A DNA stretch of 64,000 nt, from assembly GCF_001310955.1 (NCBI RefSeq), contig NZ_BAZX01000019.1:1-64000 (forward strand). Reading direction: 5' to 3'. This DNA is from Marinifilum fragile JCM 15579 (GTDB taxonomy: Bacteria; Bacteroidota; Bacteroidia; Bacteroidales; Marinifilaceae). Below are positions 55,497 through 63,275 of this stretch, piece after piece. Both the position numbers and the translations under genes were made by a program. Under the pieces are notes generated by a model. It saw only the letters and a program-made list of their open reading frames with translations. It searched no databases and had not been told where the DNA came from. Within the stretch, counting starts at the first letter, position 1, and every line of letters starts with the position of its first letter.

Positions 55497-56819
55497 ATGG
55501 AACCACAATTACGAGTTGGAATCATGTACGAAAAGGAAATTTCCTTTCAATTGAATGGAGCCTACGTACTACAGCAAAATGGAAAAGAATACACTGGAAA
55601 ACAACAGGCAAAATATATTGATGGCAAAATCTCTTTCGATGGAATCATTGAGGAAGAATTAATTTTCAATCCTAAAGAGTATGATGCAAGTAACTTTGAT
55701 TTGTTTGGAGTTACCATCGGAATTAAATTTCACTGGGAGCGTAAGGAAGATCAGAGATTCAAAGGAAGTTTGCATTTTATTTGTGAGGATGAAAAACTAA
55801 CTGCAATCAATGTGTTATCACTTGAGGATTATTTGGTAAGTGTGATTTCTTCAGAGATGAGTGCGACCAGTAGTTTTGAGCTGTTAAAGGCGCATGCGGT
55901 TATTTCCCGTTCATGGCTAATGGCTCAGGTTATAAAGGGAGAAGAGTTACAGAATTCGGACACTCAATATCAGAGTATTGTAGAAACAGAAGACTCTTTT
56001 GTTCGTTGGTATGACAGAGAAGACCATGTAAACTTTGATGTTTGTGCGGACGACCATTGTCAGCGTTACCAGGGAATGACAAAGCAATCGACTCCATTGG
56101 TGGTGGATGCAATTAATGAAACGCGTGGTCTTGTATTGACCAGTGAAGGAAAAATTTGTGATGCACGATTCTCAAAATGTTGTGGAGGTGTAGCAGAAAC
56201 CTTTGAGAATGTTTGGGAACCTGAAAACCACAAATACCTGCAGGCTGTAATCGATAATCCTCAAGCTCCAAAGGGATATGATATGGATTTGACCAAGGAG
56301 GAAGCTGCAGATAAATTTATTCGTACTTCACCAGAAGCATTCTGTAATACTACCGATAAGGAAATTTTATCTCAGGTACTGAATGATTACGATCAGGAAA
56401 CCATGGATTTCTACCGCTGGAAAGTTGAATATACCCAAGAGGAAATTGCTGAACTGATTGAAAGAAAAACAGGAAAAGAATTTGGTCAGATTTTAGATTT
56501 GATTCCAGGCGAACGTGGAGAATCAGGTAGATTAATCACCTTAAAAATTGTGGGTAGCAAGCGTACATTAACTATCGGAAAAGAATTGGAAATCCGCAAA
56601 GTGCTTTCAGAATCGCATCTTTACAGTTCAGAATTTGTGGTAGACAAGCTAGATGTAGTTAATGAAGTACCTTCGAAATTTGTATTGATTGGAGCAGGCT
56701 GGGGACATGGTGTAGGACTTTGTCAGATTGGTGCTGCTGTAATGGGTACAAAAGGATATAAACACGATGAAATTTTGCTTCACTATTTTAGAGGGGCCGA
56801 ATTAGAGAAAAGATATTAA
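55497..56819 (+). CDS. SpoIID/LytB-domain protein without a signal peptide
   Basis: The protein has 440 residues. It has the SpoIID core: LSLEDYLVSVISSEMS with the putative catalytic Glu, LLKAHAVISRSWLMA, DARFSKCCGGVAE, and the C-terminal GWGHGVGLCQIGAAVMG. SpoIID is a lytic transglycosylase that cleaves denuded glycan strands. Most members are secreted or membrane-anchored. This one begins MEPQLRVGIMYEKEISF with no leader, so it may act in the cytoplasm on imported muropeptides. It is followed by the AmpG-like permease gene, which fits that idea. Confidence 0.87.
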   Translation: MEPQLRVGIMYEKEISFQLNGAYVLQQNGKEYTGKQQAKYIDGKISFDGIIEEELIFNPKEYDASNFDLFGVTIGIKFHWERKEDQRFKGSLHFICEDEKLTAINVLSLEDYLVSVISSEMSATSSFELLKAHAVISRSWLMAQVIKGEELQNSDTQYQSIVETEDSFVRWYDREDHVNFDVCADDHCQRYQGMTKQSTPLVVDAINETRGLVLTSEGKICDARFSKCCGGVAETFENVWEPENHKYLQAVIDNPQAPKGYDMDLTKEEAADKFIRTSPEAFCNTTDKEILSQVLNDYDQETMDFYRWKVEYTQEEIAELIERKTGKEFGQILDLIPGERGESGRLITLKIVGSKRTLTIGKELEIRKVLSESHLYSSEFVVDKLDVVNEVPSKFVLIGAGWGHGVGLCQIGAAVMGTKGYKHDEILLHYFRGAELEKRY

Positions 56820-56825
56820 TTGCTT

Positions 56826-56993
56826 ATTTGAGATTCTCACTCTAAGTGAGAATCTCAAATAAAAAATATTGATACCCTCACTTGAAGTGAGAGCACCAAA
56901 ACTAAACATCAAAAATCCCTCGCCTTTAGGAGAGGGATTTAAGGTGAGGTAAAAGAAACATATTGGCGCCCTTTCTAAGAGATAGGATCAAAA
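56826..56993 (+). repeat. Cluster of palindromic repeats (families B and C)
   Basis: The first is a perfect 16-bp inverted repeat with a 3-base loop: ATTTGAGATTCTCACT, then CTA, then its reverse complement (56826-56860). The next family B hairpin is at 56868-56900 (ACTTGAAGT centre). Family C follows at 56913-56950 (ATCCCTCGCCTTTAGGAGAGGGAT). A third, degenerate family B unit lies at 56961-56993. Confidence 0.7.
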
Positions 56994-57015
56994 TTTGAAT
57001 CTAGGTTTCTAGATG

Positions 57016-57120
57016 AATGTTTCCCTAAAAGGGAAACTGTCGACAGACTAAAGGGTGAAGGAGGATAAGATATTAAAAGCACCCCTCTCCCTGTCGGGAT
57101 CTCCCCTAAAAGGGAGAATA
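57016..57120 (-). repeat. Interspersed palindromic repeat, family A, copy 5 (inverted)
   Basis: This is the reverse complement of the copies at 17364-24878: TTTCCCTAAAAGGGAAACTG, TCGACAGACTAAAGGGTG, then CACCCCTCTCCCTGTCGGGA and CTCCCCTAAAAGGGAG. It ends about 40 bp before the AmpG-like start codon. It shows that the family occurs in two separate operons of the window and in both orientations. Confidence 0.8.
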
Positions 57121-57161
57121 TAAAATTGAAAGTTATTAGTCAGATTGAAAAATTATAAATA

Positions 57162-58466
57162 ATGTCTAAAACAAAATCAAAAACTCGCTCGCCTTGGGCA
57201 TGGATTCCATCCTTGTATTTTGCTGAGGGACTTCCATATGTGGTAGTGATGACAGTTGCTGTAATCATGTACAAACGATTGGGAATTTCGAATACCGATA
57301 TTGCTTTGTACACATCATGGTTGTATTTGCCATGGGTAATCAAACCATTTTGGAGTCCATTGGTTGATATTCTGAAAAGCAAGCGTTGGTGGATTGTGAC
57401 CATGCAATTGTTTATTGGAGCAGGATTGGCTGGAGTAGCCTTTACCGTTCCAACATCATTGTTTTTTCAATCTACACTGGCATTTTTCTGGTTGTTGGCA
57501 TTTAGTTCAGCTACTCACGATATTGCTGCTGATGGTTTTTACATGTATGGGATCGATGATAGTCAACAGGCTTATTTTATAGGTATACGAAGTACTTTTT
57601 ATCGATTGGCTATGATTGTTGGACAAGGTGCATTGGTTTTCCTTGCCGGGATTTTTGAAACAACAGATCTATTCGGAAAGGGAGAAGATATTCCCATGGC
57701 ATGGTCCATGATTTTTGTGATTTTGGCAGTCTTGTTTCTATTGTTCACATTCTATCACAAATTCGCATTACCATATCCAAAGGAAGATGAAGATAAAGAT
57801 GTGAAAAGCTTTTCTGATGTGATACAAGAGTTTGGAGAAACGATAGTTGGTTTCTTTGTGAAAAAAGACATTTGGGTGATTTTGGGAGTATTGTTAACCT
57901 ATCGATTGGGTGAATCACAATTGGTAAAAATGGCTTCACCTTTCTTATTAGATGGAAGAGAAGTTGGAGGTTTAGGATTATCAACCAGTGATGTTGGGAT
58001 TGTATATGGAACCATTGGCGTTTTGTTCTTAACCATAGGAGGAATTCTTGGAGGATATGCAGCTTCGAGAAAAGGCTTGAAATATTGGTTGTGGCCAATG
58101 GTAATTGCCATTAACCTTCCAAATTTAGTATATGTGTACCTGTCTTATGCATTGCCTGAATCATTTGTTCTGGTTTGTGCTTCGGTTGCAGTAGAACAGT
58201 TTGGTTACGGATTTGGATTCACTGCTTACATGTTGTATCAAATTTATGTGTCTGAAGGAAAACACAAAACTGCTCACTTTGCATTTTGTACAGCATTTAT
58301 GGCATTTGGAATGATGGTGCCAGGAATGGTTTCTGGATGGATTCAGGAAATGATAGGTTATCAACATTTCTTTATTTGGGTAATTATTTGTACCATTCCA
58401 AGTTTCATTATGGTGAAATTGATTAAGATTGACCCTCAATTTGGGATTAAGAAAAATAGAAATTAA
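57162..58466 (+). CDS. AmpG-like MFS permease for muropeptides
   Basis: This inner-membrane transporter has 434 residues and about 12 helices. The N-terminal SLYFAEGLPYVVVMTV and SWLYLPWVIKPFWSPLVD segments are typical of the AmpG family, which imports GlcNAc-anhydroMurNAc and its peptides by proton symport. The ATHDIAADGFYMY helix is also characteristic. It stands among genes for peptidoglycan breakdown and MurNAc use, which supports the substrate. A strong terminator follows, so the upstream run ends here. Confidence 0.9.
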   Translation: MSKTKSKTRSPWAWIPSLYFAEGLPYVVVMTVAVIMYKRLGISNTDIALYTSWLYLPWVIKPFWSPLVDILKSKRWWIVTMQLFIGAGLAGVAFTVPTSLFFQSTLAFFWLLAFSSATHDIAADGFYMYGIDDSQQAYFIGIRSTFYRLAMIVGQGALVFLAGIFETTDLFGKGEDIPMAWSMIFVILAVLFLLFTFYHKFALPYPKEDEDKDVKSFSDVIQEFGETIVGFFVKKDIWVILGVLLTYRLGESQLVKMASPFLLDGREVGGLGLSTSDVGIVYGTIGVLFLTIGGILGGYAASRKGLKYWLWPMVIAINLPNLVYVYLSYALPESFVLVCASVAVEQFGYGFGFTAYMLYQIYVSEGKHKTAHFAFCTAFMAFGMMVPGMVSGWIQEMIGYQHFFIWVIICTIPSFIMVKLIKIDPQFGIKKNRN

Positions 58467-58470
58467 ATAG

Positions 58471-58512
58471 AAAGAGCGTTAAACAATAGTCAGATTGTTA
58501 ACGCTCTTTTTT
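58471..58512 (+). terminator. Terminator after the ampG-like gene
   Basis: AAAGAGCGTTAA.CAAT pairs with ATTGTTAACGCTCTTT around AGTCAG, followed by T residues. Confidence 0.88.
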
Positions 58513-58553
58513 GTCTATATGTCATCGTTTAAAAAGAAACTAATATTAAGATC

Positions 58554-59078
58554 ATGAAAATCACATTTCTTGGAGATAGTCTTACATGTGCTGGAAGATG
58601 GGATGATTTCTTTCCCAATCATGACGTTTATAATCATGGTGTTCCTGGTGAGAAATCTAATGAGATTTTATTGCGTCTGCCTGGAGTGCTGGATGAGAAA
58701 CCTGATGTTTTATTTGTGATGATGGGCATTAATGATTTGGGAGATGGTATCGAAACAACATTAATTATTGAGAACTATTCGAAATTGATTGAACAAGTTC
58801 GAAAAGCTGCCAATATTAAGATGGTTGTGCAGTCTGTCTTACCTGTAAACTTTCATTTGTTTTCTGCAGATGCATTCGATTCGGAAAAAATCAGAGATAT
58901 TAACAAGTTGTTGAAAAGTCTGTGCGAAGAAGAAAATATCACATTTGTCGATTTATATTCTTCTTTTTCTACTTATTCCAATGAGTTGATGAAAGAATAC
59001 ACTTACGACGGACTTCATTTGAATGATGCAGGATACCGGGTTTGGAAAAACTGCTTGCAATCTGAAGATTTAATTTAA
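58554..59078 (+). CDS. SGNH/GDSL-family hydrolase
   Basis: This small hydrolase has 174 residues and no signal peptide. Block I is FLGDSLT (Ser9), block II has NHGVPGEKS, block III MMGINDLGDG and block V YDGLHLNDAG with the Asp/His pair. Such enzymes remove acyl groups from sugars, lipids or peptidoglycan. It lies just before the membrane acyltransferase gene (4 bp gap), suggesting they act on the same acetylated sugar, for example a deacetylation and acetylation pair. The substrate is not shown. Confidence 0.85.
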   Translation: MKITFLGDSLTCAGRWDDFFPNHDVYNHGVPGEKSNEILLRLPGVLDEKPDVLFVMMGINDLGDGIETTLIIENYSKLIEQVRKAANIKMVVQSVLPVNFHLFSADAFDSEKIRDINKLLKSLCEEENITFVDLYSSFSTYSNELMKEYTYDGLHLNDAGYRVWKNCLQSEDLI

Positions 59079-59082
59079 TATT

Positions 59083-60191
59083 ATGGAAAAATCACAAAGA
59101 TTAATGCTTTGGATGCCTTTCGGGGATTAACCATTGCTGCAATGATTACAGTAAACACTCCAGGTAGTTGGAGTCACGTGTATGCACCACTCTTACACTC
59201 TAAGTGGCATGGTTGCACACCAACAGATTTGGTATTTCCTTTTTTCCTGTTCGCAGTAGGTGTGGCAATGTTCTTTGCATTCGGAAAATTTAATCATAAA
59301 CTAAATGCCGATGCAGGGAAAAAGATTCTGAAAAGAACAGTAATCATTTTTGGAATCGGATTGTTACTAAATGCATTCCCTTTTTATCATTTAAAGTTAG
59401 AGAATTTAAGAATAATGGGAGTTCTGCAACGCATTGCGCTTGCCTATGGCTTGGGAAGTTTGTTGTGTCTTGCTCTAAGTAAAACCAGATTGCTGATTGT
59501 TTCAGGCGCAATGCTTTTTGCTTATTGGGGATTGGTTTATTTCCTTGGAGGTAATCATCCTTATAGTCTGGAAGGAAATCCAACAATGGCTTTTGATGCT
59601 GCAATTTTAGGTGAAAGTCATTTGTATAAAGGATTTGGTCTTCCTTTCGACCCGGAAGGATTGTTTAGTACACTTCCTGCAATTGTAACTGTTGTATTGG
59701 GATATCTTACGGGTAGTTTAATTTCTTCTTCAGAGAGAAAAATGATTGTTCCTAGATTACTAATCTTTGGTGCATTGGGAGTGATTGCAGGTTTGATTTG
59801 GAATATTGGATTTCCTATTAACAAACCAATCTGGTCAAGTTCTTATGTGCTGTATACAGCAGGATTGGCTCAATTGGTAATGGCTGTAATGATTTTCTTT
59901 ATCGATATACTGGATTATAAGAAATGGGCTCATCCATTTCTGGTTTTCGGAATGAATCCACTGTTTATCTTTGTGTTATCTGTTGTTTGGGTAAAAGTGA
60001 TAATTTATTTGGTTCATTTCTCTGATACTGGCGGAAAATCGATAACGGGATATGCTTGGCTGTATCAAAATGCATTTGTATCCTGGGCAGGACCATTAAA
60101 TGGATCTTTATTTTTTGCACTTTCTCATATCATAGTGTACTGGCTGATTGTGTTGTACCTGTATCGAAAACGTATTTTTATTAAGATATAA
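59083..60191 (+). pseudogene. NagX/HGSNAT-like membrane N-acetyltransferase (DUF5009 type), frameshifted near the start
   Basis: The ATG at 59083 opens MEKSQRL, but the conserved continuation LDAFRGLTIAAMITVNTPGSW is in the next frame, open from 59109 to 60191. One extra A in TTAA(A)TGCT at 59103-59104 would give MEKSQRLNALDAFRGLT. The body has about ten membrane helices, with a loop HSKWHGCTPTDLVFPFFLF that holds the family's likely catalytic His. Human HGSNAT and bacterial NagX relatives transfer acetyl groups across the membrane to glucosamine residues. It follows the SGNH gene by four bases. If the TTG at 59109 were the true start the gene would be intact, but that would remove conserved residues. 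Confidence 0.85.
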
Positions 60192-60227
60192 AAAGAAAGC
60201 TTCGGAATTCCGAAGCTTTCTTTTTTG
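60192..60227 (+). terminator. Terminator after the membrane acyltransferase gene
   Basis: AAAGAAAGCTTCGG/CCGAAGCTTTCTTT with loop AATT and a T-run. Confidence 0.9.
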
Positions 60228-60413
60228 CTTATAGTTAATGAGAAGTTCGTTTAAAGCTTAATGTTGAAGTGAACCAAAGCACGAAATTGTATCTGCAAAC
60301 TGTTTGCAAAACCAAAAGCAAATTTCCCTCTTATTAAAATGTACCTTTCGCAAAAAGTTGCGGAAGTTTGCGCATTTTTTTGCACAACGGTGCGCAAGTT
60401 TTTGCGGAAGTGT

Positions 60414-60443
60414 AAAAAAAAATGGTCGCTTTTTAGCGACCAT
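60414..60443 (-). terminator. Terminator of the namZ gene (minus strand)
   Basis: ATGGTCGCT/AGCGACCAT (60422-60443) with a 4-base loop is followed on the minus strand by nine T residues. It begins 10 bp beyond the namZ stop codon. The region 60228-60413 holds repeated TTGCGGAAGT and TGCGCA segments but no gene. Confidence 0.85.
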
Positions 60444-60452
60444 ATAAATGCA

Positions 60453-61727
60453 TTAGTACAACCAATATTTTTTCGATTTTTCTTTAAAATCTTCTGCAGG
60501 AATATTCCATAGATCCTCAATGTCTTTCACAAGGAAGTTTTTCGAGAATTCATCTCTGATTTTCTTGTCTCCGCATACTTTATCAAACATGTTTAGGCGA
60601 GCTTCATCACACATCTCAAACACATTTTTGTCTGGATTTAATTTGTGTAGTTCTTGTAGAACGTAGAATTGAATTAAAGAAAGTGGTGCTTTTGTCACAT
60701 CGGTAAAATGTAGCTGTACGCCATGAATCATTTCTCCCTTGCTAACTGAATAGTATGGTTTGTAATGTACTGGACGGAATATTACTCCAGGTAGAGATAG
60801 TTCATTTAAATTAGATGCTAATTTGTCGGCATTGATCCATTTGGCAGCAAATAGTTCAAAAGGTTGTGTGTATCCAACTCCAATTGATACTGTGTAAAGT
60901 TCTCCTAAAATTCCTGAAATTGCATAGTAAATTGCAGTATTGGAATTTGGGATGTGTGGTGATGTTGGGACCCATGGCAGACCTGTTTCAGCAAAAATCA
61001 TATCTCGTTTCCATCCATCCATTTTTATAACAGTTAGCTTACATTTTTTGCCATCCTTCAATAAGCCTTCTTCATTTAAATAATTAGCAAGTTCTCCACA
61101 GGTTAGACCATATACGTAAGGAATAGGAAATTGACCTACAAAGGAAATATAGTCAGGTTCAACCAAACCGCCTTCAACTTTTAAACCACCAATTGGGTTA
61201 GGACGATCTAATACTATTAGCTCGATGTCATTTTCTTGGCAGGCTTCCATTGCCAATCCCATTGTACTAATATAGGTGTATGATCTTACTCCAATGTCTT
61301 GGATATCGTAAACCAAGGCATCCAATCCTTTTAGCATTTCAGCATTTGGCTTTTTGTTTTTGCCATAAAGAGAATACACGGTTAGGCCGGTTTTTTCATC
61401 GGTATAGGTTCCAACTTTGGCACCTGCAGCATGATCTCCTCTAATTCCGTGTTCAGGACTGTATAGAGCTTTTACCTCAACATTTGTAGCCTCATGAAGT
61501 AAATCGATGGTTGAAACAATATTTTTATTCACTCCAGTAGGATTTGTGATGATCCCAACCTTTTTTCCAGTCAGAATTTTAAAATTGGATTTTTGTAGTA
61601 CATCTATCCCAGTTTCTACTCTTTGGGCACTTAATTGCTCTTGGAATATTCCGAAAATCATCATTAACATTACAAGTCCTCGTAGAGATGTGTTTTGTAT
61701 TCGCATCTTTTTGTTGTTCAGTTTCAT
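60453..61727 (-). CDS. DUF1343 exo-beta-N-acetylmuramidase (NamZ-like)
   Basis: The protein has 424 residues with an N-terminal signal peptide ending near LSAQ (residue about 34; a second Met at position 8 is an alternative start). The DUF1343 family is recognisable from GKKVGIITNPTGVN, LYSPEHGIRGD, DIGVRSYTYISTM, VLDRPNPIGG and GLPWVPTSPHIP. NamZ from Bacillus releases MurNAc from the non-reducing end of glycan chains. Export and the presence of murK and murQ nearby support MurNAc release outside the cytoplasm. It diverges from the transglutaminase-like gene. Confidence 0.9.
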   Translation of the reverse strand: MKLNNKKMRIQNTSLRGLVMLMMIFGIFQEQLSAQRVETGIDVLQKSNFKILTGKKVGIITNPTGVNKNIVSTIDLLHEATNVEVKALYSPEHGIRGDHAAGAKVGTYTDEKTGLTVYSLYGKNKKPNAEMLKGLDALVYDIQDIGVRSYTYISTMGLAMEACQENDIELIVLDRPNPIGGLKVEGGLVEPDYISFVGQFPIPYVYGLTCGELANYLNEEGLLKDGKKCKLTVIKMDGWKRDMIFAETGLPWVPTSPHIPNSNTAIYYAISGILGELYTVSIGVGYTQPFELFAAKWINADKLASNLNELSLPGVIFRPVHYKPYYSVSKGEMIHGVQLHFTDVTKAPLSLIQFYVLQELHKLNPDKNVFEMCDEARLNMFDKVCGDKKIRDEFSKNFLVKDIEDLWNIPAEDFKEKSKKYWLY

Positions 61728-61779
61728 AGTGTCTTTAACGGTTTTAACAATTTAGAATGTTGTTTTTTACATTTTTTCA

Positions 61780-61821
61780 TTGCAAAACTAATAAAATTTT
61801 TACTTTTGTAACATGTATGAC
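61780..61821 (+). promoter_or_regulatory. Promoter and candidate operator between namZ and the transglutaminase-like gene
   Basis: TTG at 61780-61782 and TACTTTTG at 61801-61808 fit a plus-strand promoter. TAGTTTTG on the minus strand (61783-61790) could serve namZ. Directly downstream, ATGTATGAC at 61813-61821, within GTAACATGTATGACAT, resembles the motif in front of murK. Confidence 0.45.
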
Positions 61822-61840
61822 ATATTAATGGAATGCTTGG

Positions 61841-63274
61841 ATGACAAAACCCATAACCCACTATTTAATTATTGTTATTGTGCTATTTTGTTTCTCTTGT
61901 GATTCAAAGGATCAGCAAAATGGCAAGTTAAGTCTTTTAATTGAAAGAGGTGACTATAGCGTTGCTTCTAACCTTATCAATGATAAGTTAGAAGACAAAT
62001 TTCTCACAGAAACACAGAGAAGAGAATTTTTGCATCAATTGGATATGATGAGCCGAATCGAAAGAGAGTTCTCTTTAACCGAGGCAGATATGATTGATCG
62101 CTTGAGTGAATATTTTGGAGATTCAACGACTCTTTATATGCCCAAATGGGAAGCAGATAAATCTTTAGAGTTTAGGCTAATTAATGGTCAGAAAAAGTAT
62201 TTTAAGAATGGTGTTTCAAATCTTTTTAGAGTAAATGAATTTGCCAAAGCCAGAAAAGAAAAGCTCAAAGGGAAGTGTATTGATCCTTTGAATGCCTATT
62301 GTTTGGATTATACCACTGAACTGGTTAAAAAAACAAATGGTGAAGGAGAGTTAATAAACCCAGTTAATAATGTATTCGATTACACTATAAAGTTAAAAGC
62401 AGATGCTGTGCCTGCTGGTGAAACCATTCGATGTTGGATGCCATATCCAAAAGAAAATCATGAAAGACAGCAAAATGTAGAATTCATTTCTATTAATTCG
62501 GAGTATTACATGATTGCTCCAGATTCTTTGCCACAAAGAAGTATTTGCTGTGAAAAAATAGCAGAAGCTGGCAAAGAAACTATATTCAATGTAAAGTTTA
62601 AAACTACATCTTATGCACAGGTATTCTTTCCTGAAAAAATGAAATTGAAAGAGTACGATAAAACTTCCAAAATCTATATTGAGAATACGAAGGAGCGAGC
62701 TCCTCAAATTGTATTTACAGACAGAATTAAAAAGTTGGCAGACGAGATTTGTGGTGATGAAACTGATCCATTAAAGCAGGTGGATTTGCTATACAATTGG
62801 ATCGATATTAATATTCCATGGGCAAGTGCATTAGAGTATGGAATCATGCCGCATATTCCAGGCTACGTTTTGAATAATAAGCATGGAGATTGTGGGATGC
62901 AAACCTTACTGTTTATGAGTATGGCTCGCTATCGAGGAATTCCTGTCAAGTGGCAATCGGGCTTCATGTTACATCCTGAATTGGTGAATCTTCATGATTG
63001 GTGCGAAGTGTACTACGAAGGAATTGGTTGGGTACCGCTCGATCAATCATTCGAGATGCAGAAAAGTGAAGACAACCATGTGCGCCATTTCTACAAAACA
63101 GGAATCGATGCCTATCGATTAATTGTGAATGATGATTTCTCTAGAGAATTTTATCCAAAGAAAAATTGGCCAAGGAGCGAACCTATCGATTTTCAGAGAG
63201 GAGAATTGGAATGGAATGGAGGTAACCTGTATTTCAGCGACTGGTCTTACAAAATGAAAGTTAGTTACGAATAG
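61841..63274 (+). CDS. Transglutaminase-like domain lipoprotein
   Basis: The protein has 477 residues with a lipoprotein signal (lipobox CFSC, Cys at about 20). The N-terminal 300 residues have no recognised fold beyond a beta-rich segment. The transglutaminase core (about 300-420) shows the full triad: Cys in KHGDCGMQTLLF, His in VNLHDWCEVYY and Asp in WVPLDQSFEM. In bacteria this fold often acts as a peptidase or peptidoglycan amidase. With namZ on one side and a GHL10 glycosidase on the other, a role in breaking down muropeptides outside the cytoplasm is likely. The next gene starts one base after its stop. Confidence 0.85.
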   Translation: MTKPITHYLIIVIVLFCFSCDSKDQQNGKLSLLIERGDYSVASNLINDKLEDKFLTETQRREFLHQLDMMSRIEREFSLTEADMIDRLSEYFGDSTTLYMPKWEADKSLEFRLINGQKKYFKNGVSNLFRVNEFAKARKEKLKGKCIDPLNAYCLDYTTELVKKTNGEGELINPVNNVFDYTIKLKADAVPAGETIRCWMPYPKENHERQQNVEFISINSEYYMIAPDSLPQRSICCEKIAEAGKETIFNVKFKTTSYAQVFFPEKMKLKEYDKTSKIYIENTKERAPQIVFTDRIKKLADEICGDETDPLKQVDLLYNWIDINIPWASALEYGIMPHIPGYVLNNKHGDCGMQTLLFMSMARYRGIPVKWQSGFMLHPELVNLHDWCEVYYEGIGWVPLDQSFEMQKSEDNHVRHFYKTGIDAYRLIVNDDFSREFYPKKNWPRSEPIDFQRGELEWNGGNLYFSDWSYKMKVSYE

Positions 63275-63275
63275 T

